Shown here in pieces: positions 37,703 to 50,726 of a stretch of DNA of 64,000 nucleotides (position 1 is its first letter; every line of letters starts with the position of its first letter). Origin of the DNA: Hydractinia symbiolongicarpus (taxonomy: Eukaryota; Cnidaria; Hydrozoa; Anthoathecata; Hydractiniidae). The stretch spans positions 12,958,001 through 13,022,000 of the forward strand of contig NC_079884.1 in NCBI RefSeq assembly GCF_029227915.1, read 5' to 3'. Below the pieces are notes generated by a model that saw only the letters and a list, made by a program, of their open reading frames with translations, was not told the DNA's origin and did no database searches. The position numbers and the translations under genes are program-made.

Positions 37703-40700
37703 ATGTGGATCTTATTTTATCTAACTTGTTTACAATTCGTTGTGGTGCATACTGCTACGGTATTTGTTTTTTTTCTTATTTGTATTACGTCATTGTTGCT
37801 ATCATTTGCACAAAAAACGTTGAAAGACTTTTACTTTTTGACATTTTTTAAAGAATTTTTTATTTTTTATATTTCATCATTAATATATTGTATCATCGAG
37901 TGTTTTTTCAAAATGTTTAATCCTCACACCTCTACTGTGAAATCTTTGACTGAACACTTAATATTTATTAGTGGTAGTAATACTCGACTAACTTCGACGT
38001 AAAACTTAAAAACACATTTGAATCATTGTATGATGGCCCTTGGGCTTACACCTTTCTTCTAAGTCAAAACACTTCTCTTCTGTCCTCCGATAATCCCCCT
38101 TTCGTTTGAAGCACTTCATTTTGCAGTGTAAGACACTTCTCTTCCACGATATCAAAAGTTACTAGACCTAATTCTACTCCTTAAACCTCCAAGCTTGCGA
38201 ATGATTAATACAATGGAATCACTCTAAAGCAGACACCACCAGTGCAAAAATAAATTTCCGCTCAAACACGATGTCCGCTTTATAGAGCTTTTGCCAAAAA
38301 TTTAGTTTTACACGGGATTTGGACCAAAGTATATTTTAATGCAATTTTTCACAATACATGTGAACATTTAGGTATTCTTTTTAAAAAGAATAGCTAAAAA
38401 ACATTTTTACAAACCTTGAGTAAAACAATCTTTGATTGCACATTGTTTTCGATACACTAAAAAAGTTCTTGAAAACATAAATAAAAAAAGTGTAAAATAG
38501 GACAAAAAATGTAGCAGAGAAAGAAGCCGTAACAAAATATATTTTTTGTCATTTTATATTTTGCAGTGTCCGCTTTAATGACTGTGTTAACAAGAGAAAT
38601 TTCTATTTGGTGCAAAAAATCTGCCCGCCTTATGATTGTCCGTTTTATGAAGATTTTTGCATGAGAGTTTAAACTAAACTCAATCCGTTCGAAGCTTCAC
38701 TCTCCGTCTTAACTGCTGCAACATAAAGTTGTTGATAATTCGAGCCACGTGATGTAAGCCAAGTTTTTATGTCGCGAAAAGTAAAAGAAATACAGGTGCA
38801 ACATTGCGAACCAAATTTTTTAATTTAGTTGTAAAGAGGAAATTTCAGACCACATAGAGAGAAATTTTAAGCGTAGAAAAGAAGTATTTTAAAATTGGAA
38901 GAGGACTGAGCATTAGGTGCTATTTTAATAAGCTAGCTTAACTAAAAAGTTGTCATCGACGTACCAATTTTTAATATGGTATTCTTATACAACCCAAAAA
39001 ATTTTGTTATTATCATCAGCAGTTGTTGAAATGAAAATGAAAATGAAAATGAAAAAGGAACCCATTGCATAAACAAAGCAACCTCGTCCCCAGGGCTTGA
39101 TTCAATGACCTTATTTTTAAATAATTACACGCCGACTGACAAAAGGTAACCGTAATGCTTCGAATAAACGCCTCCCTTCTATTAAACGTCCACCTTGAAT
39201 AGACGCCCCTCCCCCATAAGGGGCGTTTATTAGAGGCGATAGTAAAAGTATACTTACTTACTTACTTTTTTCCTAAATCTTAGGTTTAAGGTTGGAAATT
39301 TATTTTTTTGATTTGAAGTTTATCCACTAAAACATGTGAATATCTTTTATTTTCTGTTGTGAAGATATATATTATAGGTATCCTTAAAAACTGCAAAAGA
39401 GACGAAGTGTAAAAAATTTAATAAACGACCCCTCTCTTTTAAGCGCCCCCCTCAAATAGACGCCCCCAAAAAACGTCAAAAAATTTTTAAACGCACCGGG
39501 CGTTTATACGAAGCATTACGGTATATGTATTTCTATTTAACACATTTTTTGTTTTATTTATTTAGCTTTCACATAAAAGCCTTGCTGACGGTGTTACAAA
39601 AGGTAAGGCACCCTTTTTTTTATCTTTTTATCTTCATATATATATATCTCATATATATATGAGACATATATGGGACATATATATATGAGACCGTTCGCTT
39701 CATCTCGTCCCCAGGGCTTATTGTCAGAAAGACAAAGAAGACCTGAGTACAAGGTTGTAATGTTATAGCAATGTCATACTAAATAATATAGAACATATTT
39801 GTTTAGGCTGCAGAGGTGCTGATAACAATCCTAATGGATACCCTGGTCAAATCCCGACAAACACAATAACAGGTTCTTGTAGAAAATCTGATCAATATGG
39901 CGGATATTATTTTTTGATCACATGGGGTCAACCAATTGGTATGAGCAATAATTTTTTCAAACTAACTCTTATATGATATTGAGAATAAATCTTTTCATCA
40001 GCTTTTTTGTTTTCGTTCAGATGCAAAAACTAAACCAGCCAGCGGTTATCAAGTATCATTTGATTATGGTTCGTCCTCCTTTATCTGTTTCCAAGTGAAA
40101 GTAAGTTGCTTTAAATACTGAAAAAGGTTCGTGGTCAATCTTTTGTGCATTTTGCAATTTTTTGACCAATGATTGTTTGAAATGTTTGAAATAGTTGGTA
40201 GTGTGATACTTCGTTTTGTCAAGTTTCGTACGTTGCTTACATACGAGCCTTGTTTTTTTTTCTAGAACAACACAAATCAGTTTATTTTTACAAAGAAGAG
40301 AGGTTTCGTGGAAGGTCAAATTTATGATTTAGCGGTAATATTTATTTTCTAATTTTTTAAAAAGTAATTATTTACCTCCTCCATGTATCTTGGCTACCTT
40401 GTTGATGTTAACAAAGTAAGATCTAACCCCGTCTTTAAGGCCTCCTGTTAGAATTTTCTTAAATTAGGAATGTCGCCTTCACCAATAAAAAAGCGAAAAT
40501 TGACGCCTGAGGACGAGGTTGAGTAAGATTTAACAACTTTTTTTTAGATTATTCCTCGTCCCACACCATACGCGCTTTCAACAAAGATGGTCCGCATCGG
40601 TAAATGCCCAGGTAAGTTATATTAATACACAAAATCTTCAAGGTATTTTTTATTTCGCATACTAAGGCAGAACTCAAACTTGTCCCTTTTATCTCATTTT

Positions 40701-41516
40701 TAAGGCGCTGGGGACCAGTTTGAGGCAGAACTATTAATGTGGTAAAACAGGATCGTCGACATTTAGGAGTTGATGGTGGCCTTCCCACTATCCACTTTTA
40801 TGCCAAAAAAAGGTTTTGGTAAAATCTATGTTGAACCTTCCCAACCAAGGTTTCCGAAAATATTCTAAAACTCTGGGAATCAAAAGTTTTGATGCCGTTC
40901 CTATTTTTTTAAAACTTTGGAATTTCGCAACCTCATCCCCAGGCTTGATATATTTTATTTGGACGGAATCTAAACAAGATCCTGGCCGGTCATGTTACAA
41001 ATTTGATCGGAAGCATGATCCTGCAAAATTTAAACGAGTGATTTTCCTGCGAAATATCGAATAAAAGTGAGATTATTAAAAGACTGGAGAAAAGTTCGCG
41101 AATTTCAGTCTATTTTCAATGTCGTTTTTTTAAGAGGGAAGAGGAAGAGCGTTTGGTTTTAAACTTACTGTCTCCGCGAGAGCAAAACATGCTTGAGGGG
41201 GAATTAGAGATTAGCAACTCTTAGATTTCTGGAAACGCATTGAAGTTCAATACAATCTGTGCAACGGACACGTTTAGGGTAGCGGAAACAATATTGTTAT
41301 TTTTTCTCATCCATTTTTAAAAGACAATGCTATGGCATTGAATTTAGGCATTATGTTTGACCATGATTTGACCATTTTATTTCTAATCTGTATTGTTTTC
41401 TTATAGCAGATCCAACATACCCTACTCTTAAGACACGAAAAGAAGTACGCACAACATCTACTGTAAAACCCAAGGTTTATGGAAGAAAAACGAAAAAAGC
41501 ACGAGTTTGTGGTTAA
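37703..41516 (+). CDS. Array copy 1: small secreted FN3-like basic protein, 182 aa
   Basis: Seven exons: 37703-37759, 39566-39602, 39807-39938, 40021-40100, 40266-40334, 40548-40611, 41407-41516; GT-AG throughout, frame closes on TAA. Exon 1 is a signal peptide, MWILFYLTCLQFVVVHTAT. The mature start is LSHKSLADGVTK, followed by a Pro/Asn/Gly-rich stretch (CRGADNNPNGYPGQIP). Next is an about 100-residue beta-type segment with FN3-like landmarks: YYFLITWGQP as B strand, GYQVSFDYG, FICFQV, then EGQIYDLAIIPRP as F strand. The basic tail (KTRKEVRTTSTVKPKVYGRK, KTKKARVCG) ends in Cys-Gly. N-N-T is a possible glycosylation site. No TM helix or GPI-type tail, so secretion is expected. Fold is inference; I recognise no named family. 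Confidence 0.82.
39149..39522. mobile_element. TIR element in intron 1 (array copy 1)
   Basis: Ends are inverted: ACCGTAATGCTTCGAATAAA on the left and, reverse-complemented, ACCGTAATGCTTCGTATAAA on the right, followed by GCGCCC/GGGGCG-rich subterminal repeats (AGACGCCCC, GGGGCGTTTAT). It is 374 bp with no coding capacity. The same element is at the same place in copies 2 and 4, but absent from the short intron 1 of copies 3 and 5. Confidence 0.75.
39635..39690. repeat. AT-rich self-complementary repeat in intron 2 (copy 1)
   Basis: CATATATATATATCTCATAT followed by ATATATGAGACATATATG: alternating TA with CTC/GAG marks that can fold back. Lengths differ in copies 2 and 4, so it is a fast length marker between units. 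Confidence 0.85.
39704..39757. repeat. Intron-2 hairpin (CTCGTCCCCAGGG family), copy 1
   Basis: CTCGTCCCCAGGGCTTATTG TC, loop AGAAA, then GACAAAGAAGACCTGAGTAC AAGGTTG; the arms pair imperfectly. Present in the same place in copies 2, 3 and 4. Confidence 0.75.
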
Positions 41517-41577
41517 CTTGGTCTTGTAATACAGACATATTTAGGCAATGACCTTTTTATAACCATTGTCACTGACA

Positions 41578-41583
41578 AATAAA
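41578..41583 (+). terminator. Polyadenylation signal, array copy 1
   Basis: AATAAA 62 bases after the stop codon. It is present at the equivalent place in all four complete copies, which supports the 3' end of this gene model. Confidence 0.75.
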
Positions 41584-44048
41584 GAAGAAAAGAACAATTT
41601 AGTCTATTTGCAAAACACATCTTAATTTCGTACGGGTTCCTCGTAGGTGTTGCTAACACTATATGATCTTTATTCTCGGTAAACTTGTAGACTGGATACA
41701 AAAATAACTGCAAAATATTTTTTTTATTCTCTCTAACCATATCTTTATCGCTTAAAAGCCCCGTATGTATGGAATAGTCAACCCGTGGAAAAATCCACAG
41801 GGTCATGAAATGAACTTTCCCCTAAAATCTCTTTCTAATTAGCGGACAGGGTAAAAAACAAACAAACGAAAAAAACAATAAAGAGACGTTCATTTTAAAC
41901 AATTCTTTTTCATATTATTGTTGAAGTTGAGTTCTTTCCCTACAAAATATTTTATCCACTGAATTGCTTTCTGCGGTCCTTAGAGCGTGTATGTAACAGG
42001 AATTCCAGTTGATATTCTGCCCCTCGGTTCACACGTTTTCAAGTGACACTGCAACGTGCTGTAGGACTGGGGAGATTCTTTTGGGAAACAATTATTAAAA
42101 TTGTACCGTAAAATTGTACTCGATTATTGCCACAGAACGTATTCGGTCTGTTCAGTTGACCTCTAGCTTTGTTTTTCACAGCGCAACAATCAGTTTTCTC
42201 TTATCACACGTTACCACATTTTGTTGATAAATAATACTTCTTAACATTCTCGTCCCCAGAGCTCTTTGAGATTAAAACCTCTCATCACTATAAAATATAG
42301 TTTCAGCTGAACAAATAAAACTTGGTTTGAAATAAAACTTTCTAAAGTCAAGCGTTGAAAAACATAAACAACCAAGATCCATCGTGTTCGCCATGTACAA
42401 GTGAAGAAACGACTTGATCAAGTTGCTTTTACTAATGGGAGAAATTGTAATAGCGAGACAAATCATTAATTATTTATAGTACAATATACTGATTATGAAA
42501 AGCAGCCTGTACCATGGTCTTGTTGGCCGTCAAGTAAGCACTAGCGGCTTTGACATCAGACTTCAAACCCTGGGAACGAGGATGTATAAATACTACAATA
42601 AAGTTTCATTGTCTTCTTTTATAGTCGTAGCTTTTTGCAATGTCAGTTAAGTTAAACGCTCCCACGCAGAGATTTTTAGCTGAATTTATGCAAACTGGGG
42701 GCGATAAGGGTTTGTCTCACAAAATTACATTTCTAGGATTTCGATACGTCTATTATGATAAAACCAATTAATATGTAACCTATAAAATAAATTTGAGAAT
42801 GACACAATTTGCATACATGAAAAAAAAAACTTCAGAGACCGGAAGAAAACAATCCTTTAGTAGTAGGACACAAAAAATGACGTTATTACTAAGTGTTAAT
42901 TTTTAAGCATATTATGTAACCTTTACGTGTACCCGCAACGAAAGACGAATTATACAAAGTGCACATGCACCGGAATTTTGTACGTGTACAATAATTCCAT
43001 TTCCGGTGTATTGTGTTTCCACGAATAAATTAAGAGTGAGGTGAAATGAATTTACATTTCGCTCGTTTGGACCAAAATCAATGCCAAAGTGGATTTCATT
43101 TTGCCCAAAATCATGCAAACATTTATAAGGACTATAAGACAGATGGAAATGAAATTTTCATTTCGCCCCAGAAACTAAATTTCTGCCTTATTTATCTTTG
43201 TGAAGTCCGTTTGACACTTTGTTTTAATATAGTAGTTTTAAAATTACGCCATGTCTTCGTCAATAGTTGATTTAAATCTCAAGTGTGATTTAGCTTTGAT
43301 ACATCTCTCATGAAGCAAATTGTGAAATGTCATTTTCAAACGAATGCGCACTGTAACATTCATTTGAATAGAAACCATACATCTAGTATACTATACATTT
43401 AGCTATATTATGAAGGCATACAGCTAGTTATATACACTCTTTGTTAAGAATTACTTACTAGCTGGAAGTCTCGTGGTAAAAATTCACCGATGGAAACTGC
43501 AGTAACCAATATCCATTAAAAAGGTTGTCTTACAAACAACAGTCAGTTTCCAGTACTTTGATATCGGAAATGGAAGAAAATCAAACGCTATTTTGTCACA
43601 AGGAATCTTAAACAAGATAACTAACACACTCATAACAAAAATGAAAATTGAAGAAAACTAACCAAAAACCCAACCCAATCCTGCGTTCTTTCTTTCCTTT
43701 CCATTCCGATATGCTTGTAAAAAAACCTTACTTACTCATAGTGCTGGCGTACAAAATACAGCTAATACGTATCCTCTTATAATGGAATAATATTCCATGG
43801 CTTTTTTCAATTTTTTAGCGATAAGAGGTGAGGCCTTCGCTTTTTTCGTCCTGCAGATTTCTTTAAGACTACATACCCGCATGTGTAAAGAAATTCTGAG
43901 ATCTCACAATAAGCCCTAAGCATGAATAACTCTTGTTAAAAAAGCCCTCCAAACTTCACCTTTCGAGGTTACAAATCGATGATTGATTGTTAGCAAATGA
44001 CATCAATAAATCGAATCCTGTTATTTTGACATTGAGAAAAGTTACTAA
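41584..44048. other. Spacer between array copies 1 and 2
   Basis: No second gene per unit is supported. Open frames such as 42272-42466 (minus), 42912-43118 (minus) and 43046-43270 (plus) recur in every spacer only because the DNA is duplicated. In the diverged spacer of unit 1 the equivalent frames at 35919-36227 and 35958-36188 differ in frame and residues. The last two overlap on opposite strands. Confidence 0.65.
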
Positions 44049-44056
44049 TATAAAAG
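44049..44056 (+). promoter_or_regulatory. TATA box, array copy 2
   Basis: TATAAAAG at the conserved distance from the exon-1 ATG (44132). Confidence 0.7.
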
Positions 44057-44131
44057 AAGAAAAGAAATATAGAAAAGCCAATCTTGAAAAGTTAACTGTA
44101 GTATTTACAAGAAGTAGAAACTGCAAAGAAG

Positions 44132-47100
44132 ATGTGGATCTTATTTTATGTAACTTGTTTACAATTCGTTGTGGTGCATACTGCTACGGTATTTGTTTTT
44201 TCTTATTTGTATTACGTCATTGTTGCTATTATTTGCACAAAAAACGTTGAAAGACTTTTACTTTTTGACATTTTTTAAAGAATTTTTTATTTTTTATATT
44301 TCATCATTAATATATTGTATCATCGAGTGTTTTTTCAAAATGTTTAATCCTCACACCTCTACTGTGAAATCTTTGACTGAACACTTAATATTTGTTAGTG
44401 GTAGTAATACTCGACTAACTTCGACGTAAAACTTAAAAACACATTTGAATCATTGTATGATGGCCCTTGGGCTTACACCTTTCTTCTAAGTCAAAACACT
44501 TCTCTTCTGTCCTCCGATAATCCCCCTTTCGTTTGACGCACTTCATTTTGCAGTGTAAGACACTTCTCTTCCACGATATCAAAAGTTACTAGACCTAATT
44601 CTACTCCTTAAACCTCCAAGCTTGCGAATGATTAATACAATGGAATCACTCTAAAGCAGACACCACCCGTGCAAAAATAAAATTCCGCTCAAACACGATG
44701 TCCGCTTTATAGAGTTTTTGCCAAAAATTTAGTTTTACACGGGATTTGGACCAAAGTATATTTTAATGCAATTTTTCACAATACATGTGAACATTTAGGT
44801 ATTCTTTTTAAAAAGAAGGCGTAACAAAATATTCAGGTATTCTTTTTAAAAACATTTTTACAAACTTTGAGTAAAACAATCTTTGATTGCACATTGTTTT
44901 CGATACACTAAAAAAGTTCTTGAAAACATAAATAAAAAAGTGTAAAATAGGACAAAACTGTGGCAGAGAAAGAAGGCGTAACAAAATATTTTTTTTGTCA
45001 TTTTATTTTTGCAGTGTCCGCTTTAATGACTGTGTTAACAAGAGAAATTTCTATTTGGTGCAAAAAATCTGCCCGCCTTATGATTGTCCGTTTTATGAAG
45101 ATTTTTGCGTGAGAGTTTAAACTAAACTCAATCCGTTCGAAGCTTCACTCTCCGTCTTAACGGGATTCCCCTGTTTTATTTTATTTAACCACATGCTTAT
45201 TGGAGACTGCTACAACATAAAGTTGTTGATAACTCGAGCCACGTGATGTAAGCGAAGTTTTTATGTCGCGAAAAGTAAAAGAAATACAGGTGCAACATTG
45301 CGAACCAAATTTTTTAATTTAGTTGTAAAGAGGAAATTTCAGACCACATAGAGAGAAATTTTAAGCGTAGAAAAGAAGTATTTTAAAATTGGAAGAGGAC
45401 TGAGCATTAGGTGCTATTTTAATAAGCTAGCTTAACTAAAAAGTTGTTATCGACGTACCAATTTTTTATATGGTATTGTTATACAACCCAAAAAATTTTG
45501 TTATTATCATCAGCAGTTGTTGAAATGAAAATGAAAATGAAAATGAAAAAGGAACCCATTGCATAAACAAAGCAACCTCGTCCCCAGGGCTTGATTCAAT
45601 GACCTTATTTTTAAATAATTACACGCCGACTGACAAAAGGTAACCGTAATGCTTCGAATAAACGCCTCCCTTCTATTAAACGTCCACCTCGAATAGACGC
45701 CCCTCCCTTATAAGGGGCGTTTATTCGAGGCGATAGTAAAAGTATACTTACTTACTTACTTTTTTCCTAAATCTTAGGTTTAAGGTTGGAAATTTAGTTT
45801 TTCGATTTGAAGTTTATCCACTAAAACATGTGAATATCTTTTACTTTCTGTTGTGAAGATATATATTATAGGTATCCTTAAAAACTGCAAAAGAGACGAA
45901 GTGTAAAAAATTTAATAAACGACCCCTCTCTTTTAAGCGCCCCCCTCAAATAGACGCCCCCAAAAAACGTCAAAAAATTTTTAAACGCACCGGGCGTTTA
46001 TACGAAGCATTACGGTATATGTATTTCTATTTAACACATTTTTTGTTTTATTTACTTAGCTTTCACATAAAAGCCTTGCTGACGGTGTTACAAAAGGTAA
46101 GGCACCCTTTTTTTTATCTTTTAAGGTACTTGGTACGCTTGTTATATATATATATATATCTCATATATATATATCTCATATATATATGAGACATATATGA
46201 GACATATATATATGAGACCGTTCGCTTCATCTCGTCCCCAGGGCTTATTGTCAGAAAGAGAAAGAAGACCTGAGTACAAGGTTGTAATGTTATAGCAATG
46301 TCATACTAAATAATATAGAACATATTTGTTTAGGCTGCAGAGGTGCTGATAACAATCCTAATGGATACCCTGGTCAAATCCCGACAAACACAATAACAGG
46401 TTCCTGTAGAAAATCTGATCAATATGGCGGATATTATTTTTTGATCACATGGGGTCAACCAATTGGTATGAGCAATAATTTTTTCAAACTAACTCTTATA
46501 TGATATTGAGAATAAATCTTTTCATCAGCTTTTTTGTTTTCGTTCAGATGCAAAAACTAAACCAGCCAGCGGTTATCAAGTATCATTTGATTATGGTTCG
46601 TCCTCCTTTATCTGTTTCCAAGTGAAAGTAAGTTGCTTTAAATACTGAAAAAGGTTCGTGGTCAATCTTTTGTGCATTTTGCAATTTTTTGACCAATGAT
46701 TGTTTGAAATGTTTGAAATAGTTGGTAGTGTGATACTTCGTTTTGTCAAGTTTCGTACGTTGCTTACATACGAGCCTTGTTTTTTTTTCTAGAACAACAC
46801 AAATCAGTTTATTTTTACAAAGAAGAGAGGTTTCGTGGAAGGTCAAATTTATGATTTAGCGGTAATATTTATTTTCTAATTTTTTAAAAAGTAATTATTT
46901 ACCTCCTCCATGTATCTTGGCTACCTTGTTGATGTTAACAAAGTAAGATCTAACCCCGTCTTTAAGGCCTCCTGTTAGAATTTTCTTAAATTAGGAATGT
47001 CGCCTTCACCAATAAAAAAGCGAAAATTGACGCCTGAGGACGAGGTTGAGTAAGATTTAACAACTTTTTTTTAGATTATTCCTCGTCCCACACCATACGC

Positions 47101-48044
47101 GCTTTCAACAAAGATGGTCCGCATCGGTAAATGCCCAGGTAAGTTATATTAATACACAAAATCTTCAAGGTATTTTTTATTTCCCATACTAAGGCAGAAC
47201 TCAAACTTGTCCCTTTTATCTCATTTTTAAGGCGCTGGGGACCAGTTTGAGGCAGAACTATTAATGTGGTAAAACAGGATCGTCGACATTTAGGAGTTGA
47301 TGGTGGCCTTCCCACTATCCACTTTTATGCCAAAAAAAGGTTTTGGTAAAATCTATGTTGAACCTTCCCAACCAAAGTTTCCGAAAATATTCTAAAACTC
47401 TGGGAATCAAAAGTTTTGATGCCGTTCCTATTTTTTTAAAACTTTGGAATTTCGCAACCTCATCCCCAGGCTTGATATTTTTTTATTTGGACGGAATCTA
47501 AACAAGGTCCTGGCCGGTCATGTTACAAATTTGATCGGAAGCATGATCCTGCAAAATTTAAACGAGTGATTTTCCTGCGAAATATCGAATAAAAGTGAGA
47601 TTATTAAAAGACTGGAGAAAAGTTCGCGAATTTCAGTCTATTTTCAATGTCGTTTTTTTAAGAGAGAAGAGGAAGAGCGTTTGGTTTTAAACTTACTGTC
47701 TCCGCGAGAGCAAAAGATACCTGAGGGGGAATTAGAGATTAGCAACTCTTAGATTTCTGGAAACGCATTGAAGTTCAATACAATCTGTGCAACGGACACG
47801 TTTAGGGTAGCGGAAACAATATTGTTATTTTTTCTCATCCATTTTTAAAAGACAATGCTATGGCATTGAATTTAGGCATTATGTTTGACCATGATTTGAC
47901 CATTTTATTTCTAATCTGTATTGTTTTCTTATAGCAGATCCAACATACCCTACTCTTAAGACACGAAAAGAAGTACGCACAACATCTACTGTGAAACCCA
48001 AGGTTTATGGAAGAAAAACGAAAAAAGCACGAGTTTGTGGTTAA
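44132..48044 (+). CDS. Array copy 2: small secreted FN3-like basic protein, 182 aa
   Basis: Exons 44132-44188, 46060-46096, 46334-46465, 46548-46627, 46793-46861, 47075-47138, 47935-48044. The product equals copy 1 except Leu7 to Val in the signal peptide (MWILFYVTCL); exon differences are otherwise silent (for example GGT-TCC in exon 3). Intron 1 is the long class (1.87 kb) with the TIR element. The exon 7 acceptor is a tandem CAG-type site (TATAG/CAG/AT): use of the second AG would drop one residue (Ala) and keep frame, as in all copies. Confidence 0.82.
45643..46016. mobile_element. TIR element in intron 1 (array copy 2)
   Basis: Same 374-bp element and position as in copy 1; carried along by unit duplication rather than inserted anew. 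Confidence 0.75.
46143..46217. repeat. AT-rich self-complementary repeat in intron 2 (copy 2)
   Basis: Longer version of the copy 1 repeat, with an added TATATATATATATC block preceded by GGTACTTGGTACGCTTGT, which copy 1 lacks. Confidence 0.8.
46231..46284. repeat. Intron-2 hairpin, copy 2
   Basis: Same CTCGTCCCCAGGG hairpin as in copy 1, with one change in the loop side (AGAGAAAG for AGACAAAG), which weakens the arm. Confidence 0.7.
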
Positions 48045-48099
48045 CTTGGTCTTGTAATACAGACATGCAATGACCTTTTTATAACCATTGTCACTGACA

Positions 48100-48105
48100 A
48101 ATAAA
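48100..48105 (+). terminator. Polyadenylation signal, array copy 2
   Basis: AATAAA 56 bases after the stop; six bases closer than in copy 1 because of a small deletion (ATTTAGG missing) in the 3' UTR. Confidence 0.7.
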
Positions 48106-50646
48106 GAAGAAAAGAACAATTTAGTCTATTTGCAAAACACATCTTAATTTCGTACGGGTTCCTCGTAGGTGTTGCTAACACTATATGATCTTTATTCTCG
48201 GTAAACTTGTAGACTGGATACAAAAATATCTGCAAAATATGTTTTTTATTCTCTCTAACCATATCTTTATCGCTTAAAATCCCCGTATGTATGGAATAGT
48301 CAACCCGTGGAAAAATCCACAGGGTCATGAAATGAACTTTCCCCTAAAATCTCTTTCTAATTAGCGGACAGGGTAAAAAACAAACAAACGAAAAAAACAA
48401 TAAAGAGACGTTCATTTTAAACAATTCTTTTTCATATTATTGTTGAAGTTGAGTTCTTTCCCTACAAAATATTTTATCCACTGAATTGCTTTCTGCGGTC
48501 CTTAGAGCGTGTATGTAACAGGAAATTCCAGTTTATATTCTGCCCCTCGGTTCACACGTTTTCAAGTGACACTGCAACGTGCTGTAGGACTGGGGAGATT
48601 CTTTTGGGAAACAATTATTAAAATTGTACCGTAAAATCGTACTCGATTATTGCCACAGAACGTATTCGGTCTGTTCAGTTGACCTCTAGCTTTGTTTTTC
48701 ACAGCGCAACAATCAGTTTTCTCTTATCACACGTTACCACATTTTGTTGATAAATAATACTTCTTAACATTCTCGTCCCCAGAGCTCTTTGAGATTAAAA
48801 CCTCTCATCACTATAAAATATAGTTTCAGCTGAACAAATAAAACTTGGTTTGAAATAAAACTTTCTAAAGTCAAGCGTTGAAAAACATAAACAACCAAGA
48901 TCCATCGTGTTCGCCATGTACAAGTGAAGAAACGACTTGATCAAGTTGCTTTTACTAATGGGAGAAATTGTAATAGCGAGACAAATCATTAATTATTTAT
49001 AGTACAATATACTGATTATGAAAAGCAGCCTGTACCAGGGTCTTGTTGGCCGTCAAGTAAGCACTAGCGGCTTTGACATCAGACTTCAAACCCTGGGAAC
49101 GAGGATGTATAAATACTACAAATAAAGTTTTTAAGATTGTCTTTTTTATATTTCATTGTCTTCTTTTATAGTCGTAGCTTTTTGCAATGTCAGAATAACA
49201 AGATTTAATTTAGTGACGTAATGTTGACCGTAGATTTGTAAACTGAAAAGTTAAACGCTCCCACGCAGAGATTTTTAGCTGAATTTATGCAAACTGGGGG
49301 CGATAAGGGTTTGTCTCACAAAATTACATTTCTAGGATTTCGATACGTCTATTATGATAAAACCAATTAATATGTAACCTATAAAATAAATTTGAGAATG
49401 ACACAATTTGCATACATGAAAAAAAAAACTTCAGAGACCGGAAGAAAACAATCCTTTAGTAGTAGGACACAAAAAATGACGTTATTACTAAGTGTTAATT
49501 TTTAAGCATATTATGTAACCTTTACGTGTACCCGCAACGAAAGACGAATTATACAAAGTGCACATGCACCGGAATTTTGTACGTGTACAATAATTCCATT
49601 TCCGGTGTATTGTGTTTCCACGAATAAATTAAGAGTGAGGTGAAATGAATTTACATTTCGCTCGTTTGGACCAAAATCAATGCCAAAATGGATTTCATTT
49701 TGCCCAAAATCATGCAAACATTTATAAGGACTATAAGACAGATGGAAATGAAATTTTCATTTCGCCCCAGAAACTAAATTTCTGCCTTATTTATCTTTGT
49801 GAAGTCCGTTTGACACTTTGTTTTAATATAATAGTTTTAAAATTACGCCATGTCTTCGTCAATAGTTGATTTAAATCTCAAGTGTGATTTAGCTTTGAAA
49901 CATCTCTCATGAAGCAAATTGTGAAATGTCATTTTCAAACGAATGCGCACTGTAACATTCATTTGAATAGAAACCATACATCTAGTATACTATACATTTA
50001 GCTATATTATGAAGGCATACAGCTAGTTATATACACTCTTTGTTAAGAATTACTTACTAGCTGGAAGTCTCGTGGTAAAAATTCACCGATGGAAACTGCA
50101 GTAACCAATATCCATTAAAAAGGTTGTCTTACAAACAACAGTCAGTTTCCAGTACTTTGATATCGGAAATGGAAGAAAATCAAACGCTATTTTGTCACAA
50201 GGAATCTTAAACAAGATAACTAACACACTCATAACAAAAATGAAAATTGAAGAAAACTAACCAAAAACCCAACCCAATCCTGCGTTCTTTCTTTCCTTTC
50301 CATTCCGATATGCTTGTAAAAAAACCTTACTTACTCATAGTGCTGGCGTACAAAATACAGCTAATACGTATCCTCTTATAATGGAATAATATTCCATGGC
50401 TTTTTTCAATTTTTTAGCGATAAGAGGTGAGGCCTTCGCTTTCTTCGTCCTACGGATTTCTTTAAGACTACATACCCGCATACGTAAAGAAATTCTGAGA
50501 TCTCACAATAAGCCCTAAGCATGAATAACTCTTGTAATAAAGTTCTCCAAACTTCACCTTTCGGGGTTATAAATCAATGATTGATTGTTAGCAAATGACA
50601 TCAATAAATCGAATCCTGTTATTTTGACATTGAGAAAAGTTACTAA
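48106..50646. other. Spacer between array copies 2 and 3
   Basis: Near-identical to spacer 41584-44048, with an extra stretch near 49120-49250 (ending TTTGTAAACTGAAAAG) not seen in that spacer. No gene supported. Confidence 0.6.
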
Positions 50647-50654
50647 TATAAAAG
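50647..50654 (+). promoter_or_regulatory. TATA box, array copy 3
   Basis: TATAAAAG at the conserved distance from the aligned ATG (50730). Confidence 0.7.
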
Positions 50655-50726
50655 AAGAAAAGAAATATAGAAAAGTCAATCTTGAAAAGTTAACTGTAGT
50701 ATTTACAGAAAGTAGAAACTGCAAAG

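Noticed and set aside
37558-37851. 97-codon frame overlapping exon 1 of array copy 1, with equivalents in the other copies
   Set aside because: It overlaps the signal-peptide exon in another frame, begins at a non-ATG codon, spans the TATA box and runs into intron 1.
40549-40788. Minus-strand 79-codon frame recurring in four copies
   Set aside because: It is the antisense shadow of exon 6 and the following intron of the FN3-like gene.
42912-43270. Opposed spacer frames of 68 and 74 codons repeated in each unit
   Set aside because: They overlap each other on opposite strands, and their conservation follows from unit duplication; the diverged unit 1 equivalent does not keep the frames.
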